This document shows positions 32,731 through 42,778 of a DNA stretch of 64,000 bases, one piece after another. The translations under genes and the position numbers were made by a program. This DNA is from Gaiellasilicea sp963829845. Lineage in GTDB: Bacteria; Actinomycetota; Thermoleophilia; Gaiellales; Gaiellaceae. Numbering within the stretch: the first letter of the stretch is position 1; every line of letters starts with the position of its first letter. The stretch lies in NCBI GenBank assembly GCA_963829845.1, contig CAWHKD010000015.1, forward strand, positions 18,525-82,524, written 5' to 3'. The notes beneath the pieces are model-generated. The model ran no database searches, was not told where the DNA came from, and saw nothing but the letters and a program-made list of their open reading frames with translations.

Positions 32731-34355
32731 GGAAGCGTCGCTGGCTGTTGTCGATTCTCCTCGTCGGGCTCGTGCTGTCGCTCATCCTTGCGGGGTCAGC
32801 CGGCCCCGGCTCGGCGAAGGAAGGGGGCACGCTCACGGTCGGAGCCCCCGCTTTCGACTTCATCGACCCGGCGCTCGCCCCCGATCCGGTCACGATGAGT
32901 GCGGCGTGCGCGCCCTGCATGACAGCGATGTGGGCCGTCGCCGATGCGACCTGCGGGATGCTCTTCCGCTACCCGGTCACAGTTCCTCCAGTCGCGGATT
33001 ACCAGCTTGTACCGGAGGTCGCGACGAGCGTCCCCGGCGCCTTCGCGGGACGGCAAGACCTACACGTTCACGATCCGAAAGGGCTTTCGCTTCAGCACGG
33101 GAGCGCCGCTGACCGCGGCACAGTACGTGCGTGCTTTCAAGCGAGTGCTCGACCCGGCGATGAACTCACCCGGGGCCCGGTACCTCAAGGAAGTCGCCGG
33201 CGTCAGGGCCGTCGGCAACCAGCTGATCGTTCGGTTGACGAAGAAGACCCCGGACTTTCCGGCTCGGATGACCATGGCCTACCTCTGCCCGGTGCCTGCA
33301 CGACCTCCCGATCGACCCGGAGGGCGTCGGGGCGCCGCTCCCCGGCTCCGGCCCCTACTACGTCGCCGAGTTCGTGCGCGGCAGCCGCGTCGTACTGAAG
33401 CGGAATCCGCTATTACCGCGGCTCGAGGCCGCATCACCTCGACCAGATCGTCGTCCAGATCGGCGACCCCTCTGCGACGATTGGGCGCAAGGTAGAGGCT
33501 GGCCAGCTCGACGTCGCCGTCGCCTTGCCCGGCGCCGTAGAAGCTGGCATCGCTGAGAGGTTCGGCGTCAACAAGCAGCAGTTCTTCTCGATCCGCGGGG
33601 TCGACATGTTCTACACGCTCATGAACACTGACCGGCCGCTGTTCAAGAACAACCCGAAGCTGCGGCAGGCGGTCAACTTCGCACTCGATCGAACGGCGAT
33701 GCTGCGCGTTCTCGGTGCCGCCAGCGGTTCGCGTAGCGACAGCTATCTGCCTTCCGGGCTGCCGGGCTACCGCGATGTTCACCCCTATCCAGTGCGATAT
33801 CCCGATCTCGCCAAGGCGCAGGCGCTTGCCAAGGGGCACACGCGAAGCGGCAAGGCGGTCATGTACGTCACCGACAGCATCGCGGTCTTCGGAGCGCTGG
33901 CGCATGCGCAGATCGTCCAATACGACCTGAAGCAGATCGGGATCGACGTCGAGCTCAGGCCGCTCCCGACGACCATCGTCGAAGCGAAGCTCGCCACCCG
34001 CGGCGAGCCTTTCGACTTGGCGAACATCCGGTACCTCGTTGCCTGGGTCGATCCCTCCCAGTATGTGAACCTGCTGCTCGACGGGCGGACGATCCAGCCG
34101 ACCGGCAACACCAACCGCTCCTACTTCAACTCGCCCCACTACAACAGGCTGATCGACCAGGCGGGACGCCTCTCCGGCCAGGCCCGCTACGACGGCTACG
34201 GCAAGCTCGCCCTCGACATCGCGCGAACGGCCGCCCCGATGGCCACGTTCATCAACCGGAACCACCGCTTCTTCGTCTCGAGCCGCGTCGGCTGCGTGCG
34301 CGCCACCGGCCTCGCCGCTCACGGCCTCGACCTGGCCGGCCTCTGCCTCAGGTAG
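32727..34355 (+). CDS. Family-5 substrate-binding protein, copy 2, frameshifted
   Basis: A tandem paralogue of the preceding gene with near-identical long stretches. ATG 32727 starts MRKRRWLLSILLVGLVLSLIL, a signal peptide. The second half, from about 33420, reads cleanly (FGVNKQQFFSIRGVDMFYTL to GLDLAGLCLR). Breaks relative to copy 1 lie near 33038-33050, 33294-33300 and 33405-33412, each one extra base. It overlaps the convergent BTAD regulator by 8 bp. The tandem pair next to a membrane regulator suggests a sensing role, which is speculative. Confidence 0.75.
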
Positions 34356-36632
34356 TACCCGTCGCCTGGACCGTCACCCAGACTTTGCCGTCGCCGACGG
34401 CGATTCCGCGCGGGTTGTTCCCGACGGGAATCGTCGCCACGACCTTGCTCGTGGTCGGATCGATCCGCGAGACGGTGCCGTCGCCGCTGTTTGCGACCCA
34501 GACGGACCCGGCGCCGTAGGCGATGCCGACGGGGGCTCGCCCGACGGGGAAGCTGGTCACCGAGCCGGAGTCCGGGGTCGATGCGCGTGACCTGGTCGTT
34601 GCCGGTGTCCGTCACCCAGACGGCGCCGCCTCCGACGGTGACGCCGGCCGGACGTCAGTCCGACGCTCAAATCCGGCCGAATGGCGCAGGTTCGTCTTCG
34701 GGTTGATGCGCGTGACTCTGCTGTCGCGCGCGTTCGCTACCCAGACGGACCGGCTGCCGTACGCGATGGCGGAAGGCGTGTTCCCGGCGAAGATGGTGGC
34801 GATTACCTGCCGCGACGCCGGGTCGATCCGGGACACGCTGGAGTCGCCGAATGCCGACCCAGACCGACCCGGCGCCGACAGCGACGGTGCCGCGAGCGCC
34901 GGCGTCGCCGACGAGCCGAGTAAAGGGAGGGCGAATCGTTTCGACGCCGGTGTACTGCGGCGCGACCCGCGACACCGTGCCGAGCAGGCCATGCGCGACC
35001 CAGACTGCTCCGAAGCCGACCGCAAGTCCGGTCGGAGTGGCGTCGAGCTGGATCGTCCGCGCGACAGTGCGCTTCTCCGGGTCGATCCGCGATCAGCGTC
35101 TTGTCGTCGAGGTTCGCCACCCAGACGGAGTTCTCGCCGACCGCCACGCTGTCGGGCCTCCGCCCTACGGGCAGGTGCCCAACCACCTTGTTCGTCGCGG
35201 GATCGATGATGCCGACGGAGTTGGGCGGCACCAGCACGGGCGAGTCGCGGGTGGCGATGACGGCCGCGCTGGCGACCGCGGCGACGAGGAGGAGCGCGCC
35301 GGCGAGGAGCAGGAGTCGACGTCGTCTGCGCCGGCGGGCGATCTGTGCCGGCGATCGGGTCGGGGCGAGCGCTGCGCCGAGCAGGTAGGCGCCGTCGCGC
35401 TGCTGCAGGTCGAACGCGCCGGCGGTCGCTGTGGCGGCGCGCTCGCCGACCACGATCTCGTTCGGCCCGGCCGAGCGGACGAGCCGTGCCGCCGCCACGA
35501 CAGGCGTCCCGGTCACGAACGAGCCGGGCCTGCCGAGGATCACTTCGCCGCTCTCGACACTCATCCGCACCCACAGCGTCTCGCCGAACACTTCGCCCAG
35601 CCGCTTGCGCGTGGCGAGCGCCGCGCTGACGGCGCGGAGCGCGTGATCCTCCTCGCGTGCGTGTGCGGCGCCGAAGGTTGCGATCAGCGCGCCGGCGATT
35701 CCTCTCTCGACGGTGCCACCGGCTGCTTCGATCTCCGCCTCCGCCTCGCGGTGAACCTCGGCGAGGAACGTCTCGGTACGCTCGGGGTCCTCATCGAGCT
35801 CGTTCGCCATCGCTAGGTCGGCGAAGAGGACAGTGACCAGCTTGCGTTCCAGCGGGGGTGGCGGGCGCGCACTCGGGCCCCTGTACGCGGGCGGGTCGAG
35901 GTCTTCGTCCTGGACGAGGATCGACTTCTCCAGACGTTGCAACGCGGCGCTCGGCTCGATTCCAAGCTCGTCGACGAGTGCGCGGCGTGCGTTTCGGTAG
36001 GCGTCGAGCGCCTCGGCCTGCCGGCCCGACCGGTAGAGCGCGAGCATGAGCTGCCCACGGAGCCGCTCCCGGTAGGGATTCTCGGCGACGAGCGCCTCGA
36101 GCTCCCCGATCAGGTCGGCGTGGCGGCCGAGTGCGAGATCGGCTTCGATCCGCTCCTCGACTGCCGCCAGTCGTAGGTCTTCGAGCCGGCCGATCTCGGC
36201 CTGGGCGAACGGCTCGAAGGCGAACTCGGCGAGCGCCGGTCCGCGCCAGAGGCCGAGCGCATCGTGCAGGGCCGTGGCCGCGCGTCGGGGATCGCCTTCT
36301 GCGAGCGCGTCCCGCCCCTCGCTGAGCAAGCGCTCGAAGCGGTGCAGGTCGAGTTCTGCCGGCTCGATTGCGAGTTGGTAGCCGGGCGGGCGTGTTAGCA
36401 GTGTCTCTGCGGGTAAGAGCTTGCGTAGCCGCGAGACGTAGACCTGCAGGCTCTGGACTGCGGTCTCGGGCGGTTCGTCGCCCCAGAGCTCGTCGATCAG
36501 CTGGTCGCGGGAGAGGACGTGGTTGGCGTGTACGAGCAGTAGTGCCAGTAACGCGCGTTGTTTGGCGCCTGCGAGCGGCAGTGGCCCCTGTCCGTTGTGG
36601 ACCTCGAGCGGACCTAGGACCCGGTATTCCAT
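34348..36632 (-). CDS. BTAD/SARP regulator with degenerate cyclase domain, membrane helix and beta-propeller (frameshifted 3' part)
   Basis: ATG 36632 (after AGGAGG) starts MEYRVLGPLEVHNGQG. In order: OmpR-type winged HTH (about 1-90), BTAD helical repeats (95-245), a class III cyclase-like domain (270-430), one hydrophobic helix LLLLAGALLLVAAVASA (about 455), then YVTN/NHL-type propeller repeats (VAVGENSVWVANLDD, IAYGSRSVWVANARD, IAYGAGSVWVANSGD). The cyclase domain keeps LFADL but has GIAGALIATF where active enzymes have GD, so it is probably inactive. The propeller half is split by about four or five single-base indels between 34.5 and 35.1 kb. Confidence 0.8.
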
Positions 36633-36888
36633 CGCCGCCTCCTGCAAGCGCGCGTTTACTGACTTGCAAATGCACTTTTAGCGCACCGGGCGACCTTGCG
36701 CCATCGACCGCACCGCGGTCGGGGGCACGAGCCGGTGACCGCCGCAGCAGCGATCCGATCGATCGCGGCCGCGAGCGCCGCCCTGGCCACGCAGGCGCTG
36801 AGAGCCCCGGAAGCTACTCGGTGGCACTGAGGATGCGGCGTTCGGGTTGACCAGAGGTCTGCCGTTGACCCTCCAGACGGCGTCATGA

Positions 36889-37082
36889 GGTTTGAACGAA
36901 TGGGATCGCGGAATGCCATTTGTGTCCGAGCAAGGGGGTGTTCCTGATGATGCTGTTTGGACTCCTCGTCGGCGCCCTACCGGCCGGCAGCCTGGGGATC
37001 GGAGCGGGTGCCGCTCCGCGGGCCCAGCCGCCGTCCGCCGCGCCGATCTCCGACTCACTCGCGTACGTCGCGCGCGTGCCCG
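36889..37082 (+). repeat. Direct repeat copy 1 flanking the GH3 gene
   Basis: The partner is 39551-39745, in the same orientation. The pair brackets the whole beta-glucosidase gene (37142-39457), as expected after a tandem duplication or recombination event. Confidence 0.75.
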
Positions 37083-37105
37083 TTCGATCGTCGGCGCTCG
37101 GGTAG
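36889..37105 (+). pseudogene. Truncated copy of the LVIVD gene head
   Basis: About 194 bp (36889-37082) align with 39551-39745, including the non-coding stretch with GATCGCGGAATGCCATTTG and the ribosome site, here decayed from AAGGAGG to AAGGGGG. The encoded head MLFGLLVGALPAG and SDSLAYVARVP match the secretion signal and first residues of the full gene. Homology stops after VARVP, and a TAG follows at 37103-37105. It is probably not functional. Confidence 0.75.
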
Positions 37106-37141
37106 ATGTCCGTGTTCTTTTCGCACCAGAGGGAGGTAACG

Positions 37142-39457
37142 ATGCTTAGGTACAGGCGCAGGGCGTTGATCGCCCTTTCGATCCTGGTACTCGGCGCGGC
37201 GGTCACGGGTGGAGTCGTCGCCGCCACGCAGTCGAGCGACGAGCAGGCGCTTCAGCCGACGCAGCAGGCGGCCGGTCCGCCCGTCGACGCGCGGGTGAAC
37301 GCGCTGCTCGCGCAGATGACGCTCGAGGAGAAGTTGCAGCAGATCCAGCTGCTGCCCGATTTCCTGGTCACCGACGACGCCGTCCGCAGCGGGCTCGGGT
37401 CGATCCTGAGCGTGACCGATCCGGCACGAATCAGGGAGCTCCAGCGTCTCGCGGTCGAGGAGTCGCGGTTGAAGATCCCGCTGCTCTTCGCCTTCGACAC
37501 GATCCACGGCTTCCGGACGATCTTTCCGATTCCGCTCGGCGTGGGAGCCAGTTTCGACCCGGAGGTTGCCTCGGACGACGCGACCTACGGGGCGCGCGAA
37601 TCGGCCGCCGTCGGCCTCAAGCAGACGTATGCCCCGATGGTCGACGTCTCGCACGAGCCGCGCTGGGGGCGGATTTCCGAGGCCGCCGGCGAGGATCCGT
37701 ATCTGAACGCGGTCATGGCGGCGGTCCGCGTCAAGGGAATCCAAGGGTCCGATTACAGCGCGCCGGACAAGCTCGTCTCCAGCCCGAAGCACTTCGCCGC
37801 CTACGGCCAGCCGGAGAGCGGACGCGACTACAACACCACCGACATGTCGGAGCAGCGGCTCCGAAACCTGTACTTGCCCCCGTTCAAGGCGGCGATCGAC
37901 GCCGGAGCCGACACGTTCATGTGCGCGTTCAACGCGCTCAACGGCGAGCCGGCCTGCGGGAGCCACTACCTGCTGAGCGACATCCTCAAGGGCGAGTGGG
38001 GCTTCGACGGCTTCGTCGAGAGCGACTGGACCGCAGTGGCGGAGCTGCGGGCCTGCCCGCCGAGGACACCCGACTCCGGCGAGTGCGGCCACGGCGTCGC
38101 GGCCGACGGTCCCGAGGCGGCGGCGCTTGCGTTGAACGCAGGAGTCGACTCGGAGATGACGAGCACGCTGATCCGCGACTTCGGCAAGGAGCTGCTCGCG
38201 GAGGGCGAGATCTCGATGAGCCGGATCAACGATGCAGTGCGCAGGATCCTGCGTGTCAAGATGCGCGCGGGCCTGTTCGAGCACCCGTACGCGCCCTACC
38301 TGCCTGAGCAGGCCGAGGCACAGATGCTCCGGCCGGACGCCGTTGCAGCCGCGCGCCATGCCGCGTCGCGTTCGATGGTGCTGCTGAAGAACGACGGCAG
38401 CGTCCTGCCGCTCGATCCCACGAAGCGGACGGCGGTGATCGGGCCTCTGGCGAAGAACCAGCACGACCTGCTCGGGCCGTGGTGGGGCCGCGGCGACGAC
38501 GCGGACGTGGTTACCGTCTTCGACGGCATCGCCGAGCAAAGCAGCGCAGCGGCCACCTACGCCGAGGGCTGCAAGCTCTCCAACACAGAGGTGCCCGACA
38601 CCGACCTCGAGGGCTGCGGCTCCGATGCCGGCTTCTCCCAGGCGGTGGCAGTCGCGCAGGCCGCCGACCAGGTCGTCCTCGCCCTCGGCGAGACGCGGGA
38701 GATGAGCGGCGAGGCGAACTCCCGCAGCACACTCGACCTCCCAGGGCGCCAGGAGGAGCTGATCGAGGCGATCGCGGCGACCGGCAAGCCGTTCGTCGTG
38801 GTGCTCTTCAACGGCCGGCCGCTCGCGCTCGAGAACATCGTCGACGACGCACCCGCGATCCTCGAGGCATGGTTCCCCGGCATCCAGGGTGGCCCCGCTG
38901 TCGCCGACGTCGTGTTCGGCAGCGTCAACCCGGGCGGCAAGCTGCCGGTGTCGTTCCCGTACCGCGTCGGCCAGGTGCCGATCTACTACAACCACGAGCG
39001 CACCGGTCGCCCCTGCAACAAGACGTTCAAGTGGAACTCGCAGCACCGCGACATCCCGAGCTGCTCGCCGCTGTTCGAGTTCGGCTACGGGCTCAGCTAC
39101 ACCACGTTCTCGATCACGAACCTGCGACTGAGCGGCCACAGTGTGCCGGCGGACGGCTCGATCAGCGCCTCGGTCGACGTCGAGAACACCGGTGCGAAGA
39201 CTGGGGACGAGGTCGTGCAGCTGTACCTCCACGACCCGGTCGCCAGCATCTCGCAGCCGGTCCGCCGGCTCCGCGGGTTCGAGCGCGTGACGCTCGCCCC
39301 CAACGAGAAGCGAACAGTCACGTTCACGCTCGACAAGAGCGACTTCGGCTTCTACGACAATCACGGCAAGTTCGTCGTCGAGCCGGGCCAGATCGACATC
39401 TACGCGGGCAACAGCTCGAGCGCCGATCTCGTTCAGTCGTTCACGGTCGTCGGCTAA
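37142..39457 (+). CDS. bglX: Secreted GH3 beta-glucosidase
   Basis: A 771-residue glycoside hydrolase. It has an N-terminal signal segment (LIALSILVLGAAVTGGVVA), a GH3 TIM barrel with KHFAAYG and the nucleophile Asp in GFDGFVESDW (near residue 294), a C-terminal sandwich domain (SRSMVLLKNDGSVLPLD) and a terminal fibronectin-III-like domain (DEVVQLYLHDPVASISQPVRR). It would release glucose from beta-glucosides outside the cell. ATG 37142 follows GGGAGG; an upstream in-frame start at 37106 would spoil the signal peptide. Frame intact throughout. Confidence 0.93.
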   Translation: MLRYRRRALIALSILVLGAAVTGGVVAATQSSDEQALQPTQQAAGPPVDARVNALLAQMTLEEKLQQIQLLPDFLVTDDAVRSGLGSILSVTDPARIRELQRLAVEESRLKIPLLFAFDTIHGFRTIFPIPLGVGASFDPEVASDDATYGARESAAVGLKQTYAPMVDVSHEPRWGRISEAAGEDPYLNAVMAAVRVKGIQGSDYSAPDKLVSSPKHFAAYGQPESGRDYNTTDMSEQRLRNLYLPPFKAAIDAGADTFMCAFNALNGEPACGSHYLLSDILKGEWGFDGFVESDWTAVAELRACPPRTPDSGECGHGVAADGPEAAALALNAGVDSEMTSTLIRDFGKELLAEGEISMSRINDAVRRILRVKMRAGLFEHPYAPYLPEQAEAQMLRPDAVAAARHAASRSMVLLKNDGSVLPLDPTKRTAVIGPLAKNQHDLLGPWWGRGDDADVVTVFDGIAEQSSAAATYAEGCKLSNTEVPDTDLEGCGSDAGFSQAVAVAQAADQVVLALGETREMSGEANSRSTLDLPGRQEELIEAIAATGKPFVVVLFNGRPLALENIVDDAPAILEAWFPGIQGGPAVADVVFGSVNPGGKLPVSFPYRVGQVPIYYNHERTGRPCNKTFKWNSQHRDIPSCSPLFEFGYGLSYTTFSITNLRLSGHSVPADGSISASVDVENTGAKTGDEVVQLYLHDPVASISQPVRRLRGFERVTLAPNEKRTVTFTLDKSDFGFYDNHGKFVVEPGQIDIYAGNSSSADLVQSFTVVG

Positions 39458-39550
39458 CAGCTCGGGCGCGGCCGGTCCTCGGCGACCGGCCGCGCCCTGT
39501 CGCGGCGCTTCCGCTGGACGCCGACGCGAACCGAGGTCGAGATCGTCGGT

Positions 39551-39745
39551 GGTTTGAACGAGCGCGATCGCGGAATGCCATTTGGGTCCCGAGCAAGGAG
39601 GTATTCCTGATGTTGCGAATTGGTCTCCTCGTCGGCGCCGTCGTGGCCGGCATCCTCGGGATCGGAGCGGGCGCCGCTCCGCAGGCCCAGCCGCCGCCCG
39701 GGGCGCAGATCTCCGACTCACTCGAGTACGTGGCCCGCGTGCCCG
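39551..39745 (+). repeat. Direct repeat copy 2 (head of the LVIVD gene)
   Basis: Partner of 36889-37082. It spans the promoter-proximal non-coding DNA and the first ~45 codons of the intact gene. Confidence 0.75.
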
Positions 39746-41172
39746 GGACGGAGCAGGTGGTCGAGGGCAAGTTCGACAAGGTGCGCGGCCGCGACATCCT
39801 GATCATCACCGGCCGCTTCGGCTTCAAGACCATCGACGTCGGCGACCCGGCCAATCCGCAGATCCTCGACACGTTCCAGCCGCCCGGGATCCTCGGCCCG
39901 AACGGGTACTGGCAGGACGAGGACATGGACATCGACGTCCGCCGCAACCTGATCATCGGCGCGCTCGATCCACGTCACGACGACGTCGACCAGGCGAACT
40001 GCCCCGGGATCGGGACCCTCGGGTCGAAAAACCGCGATCCCGACTGCCGCTCCGGCTTTTACGTCATCTCCTACGGCGATCCGGAGAACCTGGAGCAGGT
40101 GGGTGACTTCGTCGACCTTCCCGCAGGCCACACGGTCAGCTGCATCGACGGCTGCAACTATGTCTGGGCGGGCGGGCCGGCGCGACGCGACGACCTGGCC
40201 TATCTCGGGCCCTTCACGCCAGGCGGCCGCGGCGACGGACGGCCGATCTGGGTCACCGACCTCCGCAACCCGACGAATCCGAAGGTGTTCTCCGAGCCGA
40301 TCGACCTCTGGCGCAACGACGGCCTGACCGACTACTCGCACGACGTCGACGTCGACGAGAACGGCATCGCCTGGACGAGCGGTCGCGGTGGCCTGCTGGG
40401 CTATGCGACCCAGGGCCGCTGGCGCGATCCGCGGACGGACACGATGCGGAACGCGAGGCCGTGGGATCCGATCCTGATCGCGGGTGGTGGCATCGAGGGC
40501 GGCCCAGACGGAGTCGCTCAGCCGCAGACCGACTTCATCCACAACGCGGCGAGGCCGCTGAACGGTGAGATCGGCGCCGCTGGCGTCCCGGACGGGAACG
40601 TGGTCGTGATGACCGAGGAGGACTTCACCGGGCCGTGCAGCGCCAGCGGCCGGATCGTCGCCGCGGACATCACCGACTCGCTCGGCGGTGAGCCGGCGAC
40701 GAACTCGACGCCGGCACAGCCGTACCGGATGAACGCGCTCAGCGCCTTCCATCCGACCCAGGACGCAGGTACGACGACGTCTCCGAGTCAGTCGTGCTCC
40801 GCGCACTACTTCGAGATCGCGGGATCGACGGTCGCGGCCGCCTGGTACGGCCAGGGGCTGCGCCTGATCGACGCCTCCAACGCCCGCAATCTGCGCCAGG
40901 TGGGCTACTACTACGTGACGGGCACGGATCCGGCCACGAACCCGAGCTCGCTGTCCTGGGACGTCGCCTGGCGCGGCGACCTGATCTACCTCTTCGACAT
41001 GAGCCGCGGGGTCGAGATCCTGCGACTCGCCGGCGGCCCCTCGGCCTCGGCGAGCCTGGCGACCGTTCGCGAGCCGGCGCGCAAAGCGGATCCGCTCGCC
41101 GCGGTGCCGGTGTCCGGGCTCACGCCCGGCTCGCTGGTGTGCCCGCTGTTCGAGGTGCCCGGCGAGGGCTGA
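39610..41172 (+). CDS. Secreted LVIVD-repeat (beta-propeller-like) protein
   Basis: A 520-residue exported protein. The signal peptide MLRIGLLVGAVVAGILG ends near AAPQAQ. The body has LVIVD-type blade repeats (DILIITGRFGFKTIDVGDP, GFYVISYGDPENLEQVG, GLRLIDASNARNLRQVGYY, LIYLFDMSRGVEILRL). Such propellers are surface proteins of unknown ligand. ATG 39610 follows AAGGAGG. It may be co-expressed with the GH3 enzyme upstream (152-bp gap). The C-terminal tail after SASASLATV is low in structure. Confidence 0.8.
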   Translation: MLRIGLLVGAVVAGILGIGAGAAPQAQPPPGAQISDSLEYVARVPGTEQVVEGKFDKVRGRDILIITGRFGFKTIDVGDPANPQILDTFQPPGILGPNGYWQDEDMDIDVRRNLIIGALDPRHDDVDQANCPGIGTLGSKNRDPDCRSGFYVISYGDPENLEQVGDFVDLPAGHTVSCIDGCNYVWAGGPARRDDLAYLGPFTPGGRGDGRPIWVTDLRNPTNPKVFSEPIDLWRNDGLTDYSHDVDVDENGIAWTSGRGGLLGYATQGRWRDPRTDTMRNARPWDPILIAGGGIEGGPDGVAQPQTDFIHNAARPLNGEIGAAGVPDGNVVVMTEEDFTGPCSASGRIVAADITDSLGGEPATNSTPAQPYRMNALSAFHPTQDAGTTTSPSQSCSAHYFEIAGSTVAAAWYGQGLRLIDASNARNLRQVGYYYVTGTDPATNPSSLSWDVAWRGDLIYLFDMSRGVEILRLAGGPSASASLATVREPARKADPLAAVPVSGLTPGSLVCPLFEVPGEG

Positions 41173-41181
41173 CGCACACGG

Positions 41182-41217
41182 GAGCGGGGTGGCGGGTTCC
41201 TCACCGCCGCCCCGCTC
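41182..41217. terminator. Hairpin between convergent genes
   Basis: GAGCGGGGTGGCGG pairs with CCGCCGCCCCGCTC (14 bp, one G-U) around an 8-nt loop, between the LVIVD stop and the convergent cyclase stop. There is no T tract, so it may be a bidirectional, Rho-assisted or actinobacterial-type terminator. Confidence 0.6.
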
Positions 41218-42658
41218 AGGCTCCGACCGGCGCGCGGACGCGATGCACGGCGACGTCGCCGGCGATCCCCCTCAGCTCCACTGCGCTCCTGTCGACCGGT
41301 AGGCCCGCGACGAGCTCCGCTGCTCCCGGCAGTGAGAGGACATCGTCGGTGACGACGATCTCGTCGGCTCCGGCGAGCGATTGGACTCGGGCGGCGATGT
41401 TGACCGTCTGCCCGAAGTAGTCCAGACGATCGTTCAACGTCACTGCCAGGCACGCGCCCGCGTGGAGGCCGACCTTGAGGCCGATCAGCTCGCCGCCGGC
41501 GTCGGCGTTCAGGCGCGCGATCCGGGCCTGCATGTCGAGGGCTGCTCGCAGGCCGTCGAGCGGATCGACGAAGCTCGCCATCACCGCATCGCCGATCGTC
41601 TTCACGAGCGCGCCCGAGTTGGCGGCGATGCTCTCCCGCAGGTAATCGAAGTGGAGCCGCACGAGATCGAACGCCTTCAGGTCGCCGATCCGCTCGTAGA
41701 GCTCGGTCGACGCCTTCAGGTCGGTGAAGAGCAATGCCAGCAGCCGCACCGCCAATCCCTCTCCGGCGACGATCGTCTCGTCGGCGAACAGGTCGAGGAA
41801 CGTCTGGTTCGAGAGCAGCTCGGCGCCGGACAGGAACGGCTGCATCGTCACCTCGTAGTCGTCGGGGAGGCTGATGATCATGAGCGCGTACCTGTCAGCG
41901 GTCGCATTCGTGAACTCCACCTCGACCGGGCCGGCGTCGATCTCCGCCTCGAAGCGCTGGCTGCGCACGCCTGTGTACTCGAACACGAACGAGCGCGGCC
42001 GGCTCGTCCGCGAGTCGCCGACGATGAGCGCCGGGCCGTTGGTGAACCAGAGGTAGCGGGGCTCGGCGGTGACGGTGAAGGTCTCGGTCGCGCGCGGCTC
42101 GACATAGGCGCACACCTGAGCCTGCGCGCGGAGGTAATCGCGGAGCGATGAGCCTTCGGCCACGATGCCGCTCTGGGTGAAGCGGTAGCGGAAGAAGTGC
42201 TCCTCGGGAGTGAGCGACCAGGGGTCGTGGTAATGCGATCGCCGGACGTCCGGGGAGACGCTGAACGTGACCTCGACGAAGTTGCTCAGGTCGGTGTCCC
42301 GGTTTGCGCTGCAGACCTGGCAGAAGTAGTGAGCTGTTGCAGACGTGAGGGACGTCAGCCGCTCGACGATCTCGCCGCAGCCCGGGCAGACGTACTGCCA
42401 CTCCATCGTCAGCAGCCCGAGCTTTCGCGCGTGCAGGAACAGCTCGACCACCGTGGCGGACGGAAGCCCATAGCGCTCCGCAAAGGCGACCGGGTTGATG
42501 CGGACGAGCGCGTCGTCGTCCGCGGTCCGGACGAAGGCGCCGAAGGCGTCGAGCAGGTCGGCCGCAACGGGAGTCGCGGCGGCGAGTCGCTCGAGCCCCT
42601 CGGCGAGAAGCGCCTCGTTCACGATCGGCGCTGGCGCGTGCTGTGTCATCCTGCCCAT
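41216..42658 (-). CDS. Class III adenylate/guanylate cyclase with DUF5939 and a zinc-ribbon-like region
   Basis: A 480-residue cytosolic protein. The N-terminal half resembles DUF5939, with CPGCGEIVERL and FCQVCSAN as a probable zinc ribbon. The C-terminal cyclase domain (about 310-470) keeps both metal aspartates (LLFTDLKAST and TIGDAVMASF) and the transition-state residues in FGQTVNIAARVQ, so it should be active. ATG 42658 (MGRMTQHAP) or 42649 may be the start. A hairpin separates it from the upstream gene, suggesting its own promoter. Confidence 0.85.
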   Translation of the reverse strand: MGRMTQHAPAPIVNEALLAEGLERLAAATPVAADLLDAFGAFVRTADDDALVRINPVAFAERYGLPSATVVELFLHARKLGLLTMEWQYVCPGCGEIVERLTSLTSATAHYFCQVCSANRDTDLSNFVEVTFSVSPDVRRSHYHDPWSLTPEEHFFRYRFTQSGIVAEGSSLRDYLRAQAQVCAYVEPRATETFTVTAEPRYLWFTNGPALIVGDSRTSRPRSFVFEYTGVRSQRFEAEIDAGPVEVEFTNATADRYALMIISLPDDYEVTMQPFLSGAELLSNQTFLDLFADETIVAGEGLAVRLLALLFTDLKASTELYERIGDLKAFDLVRLHFDYLRESIAANSGALVKTIGDAVMASFVDPLDGLRAALDMQARIARLNADAGGELIGLKVGLHAGACLAVTLNDRLDYFGQTVNIAARVQSLAGADEIVVTDDVLSLPGAAELVAGLPVDRSAVELRGIAGDVAVHRVRAPVGA

Positions 42659-42730
42659 CGTTTCCGCTCGACTCGCTCGGAGCAAGGGTCACGGCCACGG
42701 GGTGCGTCACGCCGTCACGTCGCTGACCGG

Positions 42731-42770
42731 CGCTCGACGCGCTCGACCCCGAGGCCGAGCGCGTCGAGCG
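42731..42770 (-). terminator. Perfect 15-bp hairpin after the secreted protein gene
   Basis: CGCTCGACGCGCTCG (42731-42745) pairs perfectly with 42756-42770 around a 10-nt loop, 8 bp past the stop of the minus-strand gene at 42779. There is no U tract. It is likely a terminator or mRNA-stabilising hairpin between that gene and the cyclase. Confidence 0.55.
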
Positions 42771-42778
42771 TGACGTCG

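Larger units (their letters stand above)
36633..37141. other. Gap with a duplicated gene head
   Basis: A 509-bp gap between the BTAD gene and the GH3 gene. Bases 36633-36888 must carry the BTAD promoter (AT-richer around 36655-36675) and show no gene. Bases 36889-37082 are a diverged copy of the upstream region and first codons of the LVIVD gene at 39551-39745. The rest is the GH3 leader with GGGAGG before ATG 37142. Confidence 0.6.

Noticed and set aside
36920..37105. A small secreted peptide gene before bglX
   Set aside because: Its whole sequence is explained as a truncated duplicate of the LVIVD gene head, with a decayed ribosome site.
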